Positions 15,711 through 24,053 are shown, counted from the stretch's first letter. The stretch: DNA of 42,348 bases from Flavobacterium sp. UGB4466 (GCF_903469665.1 NZ_CAGKLC010000008.1:42743-85090); one strand, 5' to 3'. The notes: generated by a model from the letters alone, not told the origin. Translations and numbers: made by a program.

Positions 15711-16460
15711 ATGGAAATTAGTGGATTAGTAATAACGTATAATGAAGAAAAAAACATTGGCAAATGTATAGATGCGCTGTTCAGAGTTTGTAACGAAGTA
15801 ATTGTTGTAGATTCGTTAAGTACAGATAATACAGTGAAAATTGCCGAAGAAAAAGGGGCTAAGGTTGTTTTGCAGAGCTTTTTAGGCGACGGACCTCAGA
15901 GAATTCACGGTCTTCCTTATTGTAAAAATGACTGGATTTTAAATTTAGATGCTGATGAGATTCTGGCCGAAGATGCTGAAAAATTTATATTATCGGGCCA
16001 ATACGAAAAACAGAATTTTGATGTGTATGCCTTTTCGCTGTACAATTATATGGGCTGTAAGCTGATTAATTTTGCAGGTTGGTACCCTGATAAAACTTCA
16101 CGATTTTTTAACAAACAAACCGCTTCTCCTTCAAAAGATAGTGTACATCAAAAAGTTTGTGGTACTAATAAGACCCACTTAAAAGTTCATATTCATCATT
16201 ACGCCTGGGACTGTTTCGGACAATTTATCAGTAAGAAAAATTTATATTCTACCTGGCATGCCCAGCAGCTTTACGATCAGAATAAAAGGGTAAACAGCTT
16301 TAAACCGATATTAAACGGGACAGTTTCTTTTATTAGATGTTATTTTTTTAAAAAAGGCTTTTTACATGGTTTAGACGGTTTCACCTTTTCAATGACTCAG
16401 GCTTTCTTTTCCTATATGAAATATGCCAAGCTTTTGAAACTTCAAAAACAGAATAAATAA
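15711..16460 (+). CDS. WaaE-like GT2 glycosyltransferase, paralogue B
   Basis: A 249-residue paralogue of the gene at 13924 with the same motifs: ISGLVITYNEEKNIGKC, NEVIVVDSLSTDN, LNLDADEILAEDA, and GWYPDKTSRFFNK. The C-termini are also alike (FFSYMKYAKLLKLQK). The middle of the protein differs more, which suggests a changed acceptor. It lies 8 bp after the deacetylase and is followed by a strong terminator. The 81-bp DNA block shared with paralogue A suggests recent gene conversion. Specific sugar unknown. Confidence 0.9.
   Translation: MEISGLVITYNEEKNIGKCIDALFRVCNEVIVVDSLSTDNTVKIAEEKGAKVVLQSFLGDGPQRIHGLPYCKNDWILNLDADEILAEDAEKFILSGQYEKQNFDVYAFSLYNYMGCKLINFAGWYPDKTSRFFNKQTASPSKDSVHQKVCGTNKTHLKVHIHHYAWDCFGQFISKKNLYSTWHAQQLYDQNKRVNSFKPILNGTVSFIRCYFFKKGFLHGLDGFTFSMTQAFFSYMKYAKLLKLQKQNK
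15909..15989 (+). repeat. 81-bp block identical to 14122-14202
   Basis: Second copy of the perfectly conserved block inside the WaaE-like paralogues, in direct orientation 1787 bp downstream of the first. Confidence 0.95.
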
Positions 16461-16477
16461 AAAAAAATAGTTTTAAA

Positions 16478-16517
16478 AAAAATAAAGCGGAATGATCACT
16501 CATTCCGCTTTATTTTT
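16478..16517. terminator. Bidirectional terminator
   Basis: A perfect 18-bp stem, AAAAATAAAGCGGAATGA at 16478-16495 and its complement at 16500-16517, with loop TCAC and A/T runs on both sides. It serves the convergent GT2 gene and dapD. Confidence 0.93.
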
Positions 16518-16533
16518 TTATAGAGACTTAAAA

Positions 16534-17349
16534 TTAAACAGCAACATCGTACTCACGAAGTGCATTGTTTAATGAAGTTTTCAAATCTGTTGATGGTTTA
16601 CGAGTACCAATGATTAATGCACATGGTACCTGAAATTCACCTGCAGCGAATTTTTTAGTGTAACTTCCCGGAATCACAACAGAACGGGCAGGAACGAAAC
16701 CTTTCATTTCAACAGGTTCGTCACCTGTTACATCGATAATTTTTGTGGAAGCAGTCAAACAAACATTAGCACCAAGAACCGCTTCTTTTCCTACGTGGAC
16801 TCCTTCTACTACAATACAACGAGAACCAATAAAAGCACCATCTTCAATAATAACCGGAGCAGCTTGCAATGGCTCTAAAACACCACCAATACCAACACCT
16901 CCGCTTAAGTGAACATTTTTGCCAATTTGGGCACAGCTTCCAACAGTTGCCCATGTATCAACCATGGTACCTTCATCAACATAAGCACCAATGTTTACAT
17001 AACTTGGCATCAAAATGACACCGCTTGAAATATAAGCTCCATAACGGGCTACAGCATTAGGTACTACACGAATTCCTTTTTCAGCATAACCTTTTTTCAG
17101 CAACATTTTGTCGTGGTATTCGAAAATACCGGATTCCCATGTTTCCATTTTTTGAATCGGGAAATACATTACAACAGCTTTCTTAACCCATTCGTTTACC
17201 TGCCACTTGTCACCAACAGGTTCAGCGCAACGTAATTTTCCTGCATCAATCAATTCAATAACCTCCCTGATAGCATCAGTAGTGGTTGTTTCTTGTAATA
17301 AAGCTCTGTTTTCCCAAGCTTGTTCTATTATAGTCTGTAAAGAATTCAT
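16534..17349 (-). CDS. dapD: 2,3,4,5-tetrahydropyridine-2,6-dicarboxylate N-succinyltransferase
   Basis: A 271-residue trimeric left-handed beta-helix acyltransferase of the succinylase route to meso-diaminopimelate and lysine. It transfers succinyl from succinyl-CoA. The N-terminal helical domain includes ENRALL. The hexapeptide region includes GAYISSGVILMPSYVNIGAYVDEG and the family signature GSCAQIGKNVHLSGGVGIGGVLEP (about residues 139-162). Length is normal for the family. It has its own -7 element 16 bp upstream and a terminator downstream, so it is monocistronic. Confidence 0.97.
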   Translation of the reverse strand: MNSLQTIIEQAWENRALLQETTTTDAIREVIELIDAGKLRCAEPVGDKWQVNEWVKKAVVMYFPIQKMETWESGIFEYHDKMLLKKGYAEKGIRVVPNAVARYGAYISSGVILMPSYVNIGAYVDEGTMVDTWATVGSCAQIGKNVHLSGGVGIGGVLEPLQAAPVIIEDGAFIGSRCIVVEGVHVGKEAVLGANVCLTASTKIIDVTGDEPVEMKGFVPARSVVIPGSYTKKFAAGEFQVPCALIIGTRKPSTDLKTSLNNALREYDVAV

Positions 17350-17365
17350 AAGTTTTAATTTTTGG

Positions 17366-17373
17366 CAAAGATA
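17366..17373 (-). promoter_or_regulatory. -7 promoter element of dapD
   Basis: On the minus strand TATCTTTG, a perfect TAnnTTTG match, with 16 bp between it and the dapD ATG at 17349. The leader is very short. Confidence 0.6.
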
Positions 17374-17519
17374 AGGTATTTGCGGAAAAGCAGAAAAGTA
17401 AAGCTATTGTAAAATGTTACAAGTGTAACTTTTTGTTTGTATTTTGATAAATAAAACAAGGCTTATGGAAAACGCAAGAATGCGGTTAATCTATAAACGC
17501 TTTTTTTTGATGGTAAAAC

Positions 17520-17563
17520 ATGATAAAAATCAGATTTTGCGTTTTTACTTCTCATTAATTTCG
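17520..17563 (+). promoter_or_regulatory. FNR-type site plus -7 box before the PAS gene
   Basis: The core TGAT-AAAA-ATCA (17521-17532) matches both FNR half-sites. The 14-mer 17520-17533 is followed after exactly 22 nt by TAATTTCG (17556-17563), one base from TAnnTTTG. This is the same arrangement as before ccoS and hemN. The expected start site is about 70 nt before the PAS gene ATG. Confidence 0.65.
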
Positions 17564-17638
17564 CGGTATAATTCCCGAAAGATATAGAGAGGAATTGCGA
17601 AATACCATTCCAAAACAAAAATATTTAATCAGTAAAAA

Positions 17639-18268
17639 ATGAATCAAGAAAATCAACTCCGAACGCCTGTTACAGTAATCGATAAAGAAGTCACGTGGGA
17701 TAAAACACAAGTGATTATGAGTAAAACAAATGCTTTTGGTATTATTGAGTATGCCAACGAAGTATTTGTGGATGTATGCGGTTATGAAGATTATGAGTTA
17801 ATGGGGCAGCCACACAACATCATACGTCATCCGGATATGCCGAGAGTTATTTTTAAAGTACTTTGGGAAAATCTTAAAAACGGAAGAAACTTTCATGCTA
17901 TTGTTAAGAATTTAGCAAAGTCAGGGCGTTACTATTGGGTTATTACCGATTTTGAGATTGCAAAAGACGAGAACGGAGTTATTGTGAATTATTTTGGAAG
18001 ACGACAAGCGGTTCCGCAGGAGGTAATAGCCTTGCATATTGAGCCATTGTATAAAAAACTGTTGCAAATTGAAGCAGCGAGCGGTATGGAGTTTAGTGAG
18101 AAGTACCTTATTGGATTTCTGGAGGAAAAGAAGAGGACTTATGTTGAATATATTAAGGAGTTAATTTACGAGCATGAGAAATCTCAGGCAAAGTTTGCTC
18201 AATATGAAGTGCAGGAAAATGATGAAGAGGAGGAAAGAGGTTTTTTTAGAAGACTGTTTAACAGATAG
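17639..18268 (+). CDS. Stand-alone PAS-domain protein (Aer-like PAS)
   Basis: A 209-residue soluble protein with one N-terminal PAS domain (about residues 20-130). It resembles the PAS of aerotaxis receptors: GIIEYANEVFVDVCGYEDYELMGQ followed by HNIIRHPDMP, the motif that precedes the flavin pocket in Aer-type PAS. The remaining part is helical and charged (about 140-209) with an acidic stretch (ENDEEEERG) and a basic end (FFRRLFNR). There is no membrane segment, HAMP, methyl-accepting or output domain. An FNR-type site lies in its promoter and a terminator follows. It may sense redox or oxygen and signal through a partner, but the output is unknown. Confidence 0.85.
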   Translation: MNQENQLRTPVTVIDKEVTWDKTQVIMSKTNAFGIIEYANEVFVDVCGYEDYELMGQPHNIIRHPDMPRVIFKVLWENLKNGRNFHAIVKNLAKSGRYYWVITDFEIAKDENGVIVNYFGRRQAVPQEVIALHIEPLYKKLLQIEAASGMEFSEKYLIGFLEEKKRTYVEYIKELIYEHEKSQAKFAQYEVQENDEEEERGFFRRLFNR

Positions 18269-18297
18269 AAGTTATTTTTTTAGGTTTTGAATATTTG

Positions 18298-18340
18298 GAA
18301 AAAAATCCGTTTTTAACAAAAGCTCAGAACGGATTTTTTG
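18298..18340. terminator. Terminator after the PAS gene
   Basis: Stem AAAAAATCCGTT (18300-18311) / AACGGATTTTTT (18328-18339), with a 16-nt loop and a T-run. Confidence 0.8.
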
Positions 18341-18415
18341 AATTTAATATTGAAGAGGGAATGAATTACTCTTTTGAGGTACATTAAATTATAAAAACAT
18401 CAATTCAAAAAGCTT

Positions 18416-18423
18416 TATCTTTG
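18416..18423 (+). promoter_or_regulatory. -7 promoter element of the toxin-antitoxin pair
   Basis: TATCTTTG, a perfect TAnnTTTG match, 19 bp before the antitoxin ATG at 18443. Confidence 0.6.
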
Positions 18424-18442
18424 TATTGTAAATGAAAGTATT

Positions 18443-18676
18443 ATGGAAGCAATTAGATTAGAGTTTCAACCGGAAATAAAAGAAAAAATATTAAAATTGT
18501 TAAGTTCATTCTCTTCAGAGGAACTTAAAATAATTCCGGAAGATTCAGGATTTGAAGAGGATAAGAGGAAATTGAGAGAGAGAGCTGAAAAAATTGCAAA
18601 CGGAACAGCACAATATAGCACGTTTGAAGAATTAGATGTTTTACTTGAAGAGACTATTAAAAAATATGAAAGTTAA
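18443..18676 (+). CDS. Antitoxin of a type II toxin-antitoxin pair (probable)
   Basis: A 77-residue, strongly charged helical protein with no obvious DNA-binding fold. The C-terminal part (about residues 35-77, rich in K, E and R) would be the toxin-neutralising region. Its stop overlaps the next gene's start by 11 bp, the arrangement usual for antitoxin-toxin operons. The N-terminus (MEAIRLEFQPEIKEKILKLLSSFS) resembles short antitoxins found before RelE/ParE toxins in Bacteroidota. The call depends mainly on the gene order and the size of the pair. Confidence 0.75.
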   Translation: MEAIRLEFQPEIKEKILKLLSSFSSEELKIIPEDSGFEEDKRKLRERAEKIANGTAQYSTFEELDVLLEETIKKYES

Positions 18677-18947
18677 TTTAACGATTGAGTTTAATTATGA
18701 TTTGAATGATATCGTGCATTTTATTTCAAAAGATAAACCAATTGCAGCAAGAAATTTTAAAAATGAATTAGTAAAAAAGTTGAAGAAGGATTTGGTAAAT
18801 CCTTTTCATTTTAAAAAATCTGTATATTTTGATGATGAAAATTTTAGAGATTATATTTTTAAAGGATACACTACAATCGTGAAAATTGACTCTAAGAATG
18901 AAATTGTTCATGTTATTGGTATTTTAAAGCATCGAGCACTATTTTAA
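18666..18947 (+). CDS. RelE/ParE-family toxin (probable)
   Basis: A 93-residue protein starting at ATG 18666, translationally coupled to the antitoxin. The layout fits the RelE/ParE fold: an N-terminal strand (LTIEFNYDLNDIVHFI), a helical pair (ARNFKNELVKKLKKDL), then strands with the typical FRDYIFKGYTTIVKID segment and IVHVIGILKHR at the end. ParE members poison gyrase and RelE members cut mRNA on the ribosome. The C-terminal HR near the end leaves either open. Activity has not been shown by anything in the sequence. Confidence 0.78.
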   Translation: MKVNLTIEFNYDLNDIVHFISKDKPIAARNFKNELVKKLKKDLVNPFHFKKSVYFDDENFRDYIFKGYTTIVKIDSKNEIVHVIGILKHRALF

Positions 18948-18972
18948 ATTAAGTTTGCAAAAAAAAAATAAA

Positions 18973-19389
18973 ATGCCAAGAATTCTTTCTATAGACTACG
19001 GACAAAAACGTACCGGAATTGCGGTTACTGATGAAATGCAGATCATTGCTTCAGGTTTAACAACAATACCAACCAATACCCTTATTGATTTTCTGAAAGA
19101 TTATTTTGCAAAAGAAAAGGTCGAAGCCGTTTTAATTGGCGAGCCCAAGCAAATGAATGGTCAGCCATCAGAGAGTGCTTCAGTTATTAAAGGATTTGTA
19201 ACTCATTTTACCAATATTTTCCCTGATATGAAAGTAGTTCGTGTCGACGAACGTTTTACTTCGAAAATGGCCTTTCAAACGATGATCGATAGCGGACTCA
19301 GCAAGAAACAGCGTCAGAACAAAGGTTTGATCGATGAAATTTCGGCTACAATTATGCTTCAGGACTATCTTTCGTCAAAACGTTTTTAG
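18973..19389 (+). CDS. ruvX: YqgF/RuvX family nuclease
   Basis: A 138-residue RNase H-fold protein of the YqgF/RuvX family, which matures the 5' end of 16S rRNA and is also annotated as a putative Holliday junction resolvase. Visible motifs: the N-terminal catalytic strand ILSIDYGQKRTGIAVTD with Asp near residue 7, VEAVLIGEPKQMNG (about residue 53), and RVDERFTSKMA (about residue 90). Asp in LIDEISATIMLQDYL completes the acidic site. ATG 18973 is chosen over a TTG at 18955 that precedes an A-run. It follows the toxin closely but is probably an independent housekeeping gene. Confidence 0.92.
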   Translation: MPRILSIDYGQKRTGIAVTDEMQIIASGLTTIPTNTLIDFLKDYFAKEKVEAVLIGEPKQMNGQPSESASVIKGFVTHFTNIFPDMKVVRVDERFTSKMAFQTMIDSGLSKKQRQNKGLIDEISATIMLQDYLSSKRF

Positions 19390-19456
19390 CACCCAATCTT
19401 TTAGCTTTTTATTTTTTAGAAAAACATAACTTTTATCATGCAATTTTAGTTTTTTT

Positions 19457-19480
19457 TTGCAATTATAAAAAGTACCTTTG
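19457..19480 (+). promoter_or_regulatory. Promoter of mqo
   Basis: TTG at 19457-19459 and TACCTTTG at 19473-19480 (perfect TAnnTTTG), about 21 bp before the ATG at 19502. Confidence 0.6.
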
Positions 19481-19501
19481 CACTTTAAAAATAATACTGT
19501 T

Positions 19502-21001
19502 ATGTCTGACAAAACAATACGTTCTAATAGTGAAGTAGTGCTTATTGGAGCGGGAATTATGAGTGCCACTCTTGGAGTAATTTTGAAAGAATTACAACCT
19601 GATATAAAAATTGAAATTTACGAAAGATTAGATGTTGCCGCCGCAGAAAGTTCAGATGCATGGAATAATGCAGGAACAGGGCACTCTGCCTTTTGTGAAT
19701 TAAATTACACTCCTGAAAAGGCTGACGGAAGTATTGATCCGAAAAAAGCGATAAGTATTGCTGAATCTTTTGAGATTTCACGCCAGTTTTGGTCCTATTT
19801 AGTAGAACAGAAAAAGGTACCATCTCCTGATAATTTTATTAAAAGTGTTCCTCACATGAGTTTTGTTTGGGGAGATAAAAATGTAGAGTATCTTAAAAAA
19901 AGATTTGAAGCATTACAAAACAACCCTATTTTTTCTCAAATGGAATTTAGTTCCGATTTTGAGCAGTTAAATAAATGGATGCCGCTTGTTATGGAAGGCC
20001 GAGATGCTAACGAGAAACTGGCAGCTACTCATATGGAAATAGGTACCGATGTGAATTTTGGGGCCTTAACCAGAAGCATGTTCAATTATTTAGCGACACT
20101 TGATGGTGTTTCTTTACACTTTAATCATGAAGTTAAAAAACTAAAACAACGTGAAGATAAATCATGGCGTATCAAAATCACCGATCTTGCTACCGGTGAT
20201 GTGAGAAAAGCTTATACTAAGTTTGTATTTATTGGAGCGGGTGGAGGTTCATTGCCTTTATTAGAAAAAGCAAATGTACCGGAAGGAGATGGTTACGGAG
20301 GTTTTCCGGTAAGCGGTCAATGGTTAAAATGTACCAATCCGGAGGTAATTGCAAAACATCAGGCAAAAGTTTACGGAAAAGCAAGCGTTGGAGCACCTCC
20401 AATGTCTGTACCACATATTGATACCCGTGTAATTGATGGCGAAAAAGCATTGCTTTTCGGTCCGTTTGCCGGATTTTCAACACGCTTTTTGAAGAATGGT
20501 TCTTACTTAGATTTACCATTATCTATAAAACCGAACAACTTAATTCCAATGTTGTCAGCAGGATATCATAATATTCCTTTGACTAAATATTTGATTGAGC
20601 AGGTACGTCAGTCTCCTAAAGACAGAATGAAAGCATTACGCGAGTATTTGCCAACAGCACGTTCTAAAGACTGGAAACTGGAAAGAGCCGGACAACGTGT
20701 TCAGGTAATTAAAAAAGATGAAAACGGTGGTGGGGTTTTAGAGTTTGGTACCGAAGTAATTAGTACACACGACGGAAGCCTGGCGGTGTTATTGGGAGCT
20801 TCTCCTGGAGCGTCAACTGCAGTGGGCATTATGGTTGATTTGATCAGCAGATGTTTTGCCAATCAGGTGAAAACACCGGAATGGCAGTCAAAAATGAAAA
20901 CGATGATCCCTTCTTACGGTCAGACTTTAAATGATAAACCGGAACTTTTAGCCGAGCTCAGAAAACATACTTCTGAAGTTTTAAAACTAAAAAATAGTTA
21001 A
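19502..21001 (+). CDS. mqo: Malate:quinone oxidoreductase
   Basis: A 499-residue FAD enzyme bound to the inner face of the membrane. It oxidises malate to oxaloacetate and passes electrons to the quinone pool, joining the TCA cycle to respiration. The FAD-binding motif VVLIGAGIMSATLGVILKE is at residues 13-31. WNNAGTGHSAFCELNYTP (about residue 54) is the family signature, and LLGASPGASTAVGIM (about residue 434) closes the FAD site. Length is normal. The in-frame start at 19478 lies within the -7 box region, so ATG 19502 is preferred. It supplies electrons that the cbb3 oxidase 8 kb away could finally use. Confidence 0.97.
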   Translation: MSDKTIRSNSEVVLIGAGIMSATLGVILKELQPDIKIEIYERLDVAAAESSDAWNNAGTGHSAFCELNYTPEKADGSIDPKKAISIAESFEISRQFWSYLVEQKKVPSPDNFIKSVPHMSFVWGDKNVEYLKKRFEALQNNPIFSQMEFSSDFEQLNKWMPLVMEGRDANEKLAATHMEIGTDVNFGALTRSMFNYLATLDGVSLHFNHEVKKLKQREDKSWRIKITDLATGDVRKAYTKFVFIGAGGGSLPLLEKANVPEGDGYGGFPVSGQWLKCTNPEVIAKHQAKVYGKASVGAPPMSVPHIDTRVIDGEKALLFGPFAGFSTRFLKNGSYLDLPLSIKPNNLIPMLSAGYHNIPLTKYLIEQVRQSPKDRMKALREYLPTARSKDWKLERAGQRVQVIKKDENGGGVLEFGTEVISTHDGSLAVLLGASPGASTAVGIMVDLISRCFANQVKTPEWQSKMKTMIPSYGQTLNDKPELLAELRKHTSEVLKLKNS

Positions 21002-21021
21002 ACTCAGATCCTAGAATAAAT

Positions 21022-21053
21022 AACAAATCCAGATGAATTAATCTGGATTTGTT
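21022..21053. terminator. Bidirectional terminator between mqo and the FUSC gene
   Basis: Stem AACAAATCCAGAT (21022-21034) / ATCTGGATTTGTT (21041-21053), loop GAATTA. It overlaps the last codons of the convergent FUSC gene. Confidence 0.8.
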
Positions 21054-23260
21054 GCTTTAAATTCCTTTGTTATTTTTAGAATCTTCTCAGCCAGATTGCT
21101 CATCCAGATCAATTGCTCGATTACCATTTGAGCTTCCTGCATTTTGGCTTGTCGGGTTTCCTTGTCCAAATCATCATCTGCGGCCAAACGTTTAAAATTA
21201 ACACGTTTGAGTTCTTCAAATTGTAAGGTCACGTCTTCCTTATCAAAATAAGTATCATTTATGATCTTTTCATTTCTTAAAACAGCAATGGCGTGATCCA
21301 GATTGGAAAGAATTGTTTTAATGATGTAATTAAAAGATTCCGAAGCAGAAGTAGTCTGATGCGACTGTATGTAAGTTGATAACGAGGCCAACGCTGATAA
21401 TATAGAATGATTTAATACCACCAGTTTATTAACCAATGGAAGTGTTTTTTGCTTCGATTTAGGCTCCTGCATCATTCGCTGGAAGGAAGTCATGAGGTTA
21501 CCAACCTCAACAAAAGCGTTTTTTCTGGATAATCGGTATGAAGTAGGAACTTCGCCTTTTTTATTGTAGAAATCGGCAATCTCCTTTAGGTAATTTCGAT
21601 TGGCCCGAATCGAATTTTCAATATGTATTGGAGTATTGATAAATTCCCAGGCCGGCCATAAAAACTGATTGGCTAAAAATGCTAAAATGGCTCCCGCAAG
21701 CGAATCGAGAATTCTAAATTGAATTACCTCGACCACATTTGGAGCTAAAATTCCATAAATAAAAACCACGTACATCGTAACAAATGTTGCGCTTATTTTG
21801 TAATTAATTTGCGTAAACGAAATACCAAGAAGCATGCAAACAATAGAGAATATACTCAATACAACGTGATTTTGGACCAAAGAAACGATTCCGAATGCTA
21901 ACAATCCTCCTAAAATAGTACCGAAAATTCGATTATAGGAGCGCTCTTTCGTTAAGCCGTAACCCGGGCGCATGATCACCACAATGGTCAGTAAAATCCA
22001 ATACACGTTTTGAAACGGAAGAAATTTTCCAATCACAAAACCAATTAAAATAGTCGTAGTCAATCGTATGGAATGCCTGAAAATAGAAGAAGAGTAGGAT
22101 AAATTCTCAATCAAAGTGCGTAATGGATAATATTGAGGCGTTAGGAACTTCTCCAGTTCTTTATCCTTATCCTTTAATTTATAAGATTGCATCGCAAGTG
22201 AAAAAGCACGCTGGATGGTTTTGATTTTTCCCACCTGATTTTTAGCGTACTTCAGCATATTGGTCAACATCAGTACGCCTTCGGCAGCTTCTTCTTTGCC
22301 TAAAGTTTTTTCATAGTCAAAAATGGCAAACTCCAATGCATCCAGCTCATTCTTTAAATCATTCTTATCTACATATACACTGATATTGTGTACGTTTTTA
22401 GATAACTTTTTTAAGGTAGAAGCTAATTTATAAGCTACATTCTGATAGGTTCGCAGCACATCCGGATGCGCGGAAAATTTTTCGTGAATCTTGTTATGGT
22501 CGAATGAGGTGTATAAAGCCAGTTCCTGAATTTCGACCAAAGTAATAAAAACCAGTAACATTTTTCGATTTTGACTGGTAGCTCCCGAAGTATTTTGATT
22601 GCCAATAAGCATTTTTCTCAAATCCTCATGAATCAGGTTGAGTTCTACCTGAACGCTTAATTGTTTTTCGATGATGGCTGTTCGGTTGGCTTCGGGACTC
22701 CACAAATCCCCTCTGAGTTTTAAATATTTGGCTGTTAGTTTTATGCCTTCAGCAATTTGAAGTTCAACATATTTGTACGGCTGTACAAAGTGGAAAACAA
22801 GTGATACAATCAGATATAAAATTCCACCGATAAAAATAAAACCCGAATACTCAAAAGCCTCCCAGCCTTCATGCAAATGACCAAACGATAAGGAAATCGA
22901 CAACAAAGCAGAAAACGAAACCAGAGTAGCACGCTGACCATATACTGAAATCATTGAACATAAAAACAGTAAAAAGCCTAAAAAAGGATAAAACAAAAAG
23001 GGGTACGGATAAGCAAGATTTACCAGCAAGTTTACTCCAGAAACGATAAAGGAAGCCACTATAAGTCCTTTTATCTTATGGCTTAAAGAACTCGGAATAT
23101 CACTGGGATACGTATAAAAAGCCCCCAAAGCGATAGTAAAACCGATTTCGAAGTGTCCGAGAAAGTTCAAAATTAAGACAGGAACAACCGAAGCAATAGT
23201 TACTTTTGAGGCATTTAAAAAAGAAGTACTGTTGGTAAATTTCGAGATACGATCAAACAT
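21038..23260 (-). CDS. FUSC/YccS-like inner-membrane protein
   Basis: A 740-residue integral membrane protein of the FUSC family (aromatic-acid exporter, fusaric acid resistance type). Two blocks of membrane segments, about residues 20-165 and 390-530, flank a long cytoplasmic helical region, the usual YccS/YhfK-like layout. RPGYGLTKERSYNRIFGTILGGLLA (about residue 432) is the conserved FUSC_2 stretch. ATG 23260 is preferred. An upstream in-frame ATG at 23353 would add 31 residues with no matching feature. Substrate unknown, and no membrane-fusion partner lies beside it. Confidence 0.88.
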   Translation of the reverse strand: MFDRISKFTNSTSFLNASKVTIASVVPVLILNFLGHFEIGFTIALGAFYTYPSDIPSSLSHKIKGLIVASFIVSGVNLLVNLAYPYPFLFYPFLGFLLFLCSMISVYGQRATLVSFSALLSISLSFGHLHEGWEAFEYSGFIFIGGILYLIVSLVFHFVQPYKYVELQIAEGIKLTAKYLKLRGDLWSPEANRTAIIEKQLSVQVELNLIHEDLRKMLIGNQNTSGATSQNRKMLLVFITLVEIQELALYTSFDHNKIHEKFSAHPDVLRTYQNVAYKLASTLKKLSKNVHNISVYVDKNDLKNELDALEFAIFDYEKTLGKEEAAEGVLMLTNMLKYAKNQVGKIKTIQRAFSLAMQSYKLKDKDKELEKFLTPQYYPLRTLIENLSYSSSIFRHSIRLTTTILIGFVIGKFLPFQNVYWILLTIVVIMRPGYGLTKERSYNRIFGTILGGLLAFGIVSLVQNHVVLSIFSIVCMLLGISFTQINYKISATFVTMYVVFIYGILAPNVVEVIQFRILDSLAGAILAFLANQFLWPAWEFINTPIHIENSIRANRNYLKEIADFYNKKGEVPTSYRLSRKNAFVEVGNLMTSFQRMMQEPKSKQKTLPLVNKLVVLNHSILSALASLSTYIQSHQTTSASESFNYIIKTILSNLDHAIAVLRNEKIINDTYFDKEDVTLQFEELKRVNFKRLAADDDLDKETRQAKMQEAQMVIEQLIWMSNLAEKILKITKEFKATNPD

Positions 23261-23390
23261 ATATGGAGGTTTACAAACAAAGGTAAGAATTGTACGAATT
23301 AATTTGGCATAATTATGGATGAGTTTTTGGCGAGATTGCAAAAAATGACACATAATAGCCCTTTCGAATTATTCATTGACTATTTTTTAC

Positions 23391-23398
23391 TATTTTTG
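23391..23398 (+). promoter_or_regulatory. -7 promoter element of def
   Basis: TATTTTTG, a perfect TAnnTTTG match, with a TTG at 23376-23378 upstream. The leader to the ATG at 23463 is about 60 nt. Confidence 0.5.
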
Positions 23399-23462
23399 CC
23401 AGCTGAATTAAGAGAATTAAATTCAGTGTTTTTTCAGTAGATAATACATTAAAATATTACAA

Positions 23463-24053
23463 ATGATTTTACCAATTGTAGGATATGGTGATCCTGTTTT
23501 AAGAAAAGTGGGTGAGGCAATTACGCCAGATTATCCAAACCTAAAAGAAACAATAGCTAACATGTATGAAACCATGTACAACGCTTTAGGGGTTGGACTT
23601 GCTGCGCCTCAGGTAGGAGTGCCTATTCGTTTGTTTGTTATTGATACAACTCCTTTTAGTGATGATGAGGATCTTTCTTCAAGTGAGCAGGAAGATTTAA
23701 AAGGTTTCAAAAAAACTTTTATCAATGCTAAGATTTTGAAAGAAGAAGGTGAGGAGTGGAGTTTTAATGAAGGTTGTTTGAGTATTCCGGACGTTCGCGA
23801 AGATGTTTACAGAAAGCCTACCGTTACAATTGAATATTGTGAGGAAGATTTCGTAATGAAAACCGAAGTTTTTGACGGGTTGGTAGCCAGAGTAATTCAG
23901 CACGAATACGATCATATTGAAGGAGTTTTGTTTACAGATAAAATCTCTTCTCTAAAGAAACGTCTGATCCAGAAAAAATTAAAAAACATTACAGAAGGCA
24001 AAACATTTCAGGAATACAGAATGAAATTTTTTGCTGCAAAAAAAGGAAGATAG
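23463..24053 (+). CDS. def: Peptide deformylase
   Basis: A 196-residue metalloenzyme that removes the formyl group from the N-terminal Met of new proteins. All three family motifs are intact: GVGLAAPQVG (motif I, about residue 43), EGCLSIP (motif II with the metal-binding Cys, about residue 104) and QHEYDH (motif III, HExxH, about residue 146). It has a short insert rich in acidic residues between motifs I and II. The DUF5606 gene follows 70 bp later and may be co-transcribed. Confidence 0.97.
   Translation: MILPIVGYGDPVLRKVGEAITPDYPNLKETIANMYETMYNALGVGLAAPQVGVPIRLFVIDTTPFSDDEDLSSSEQEDLKGFKKTFINAKILKEEGEEWSFNEGCLSIPDVREDVYRKPTVTIEYCEEDFVMKTEVFDGLVARVIQHEYDHIEGVLFTDKISSLKKRLIQKKLKNITEGKTFQEYRMKFFAAKKGR

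Noticed and set aside
23261..23353. 31-residue extension of the FUSC protein to ATG 23353
   Set aside because: No membrane segment or conserved residue lies in the extension. ATG 23260 begins just before the first helix.
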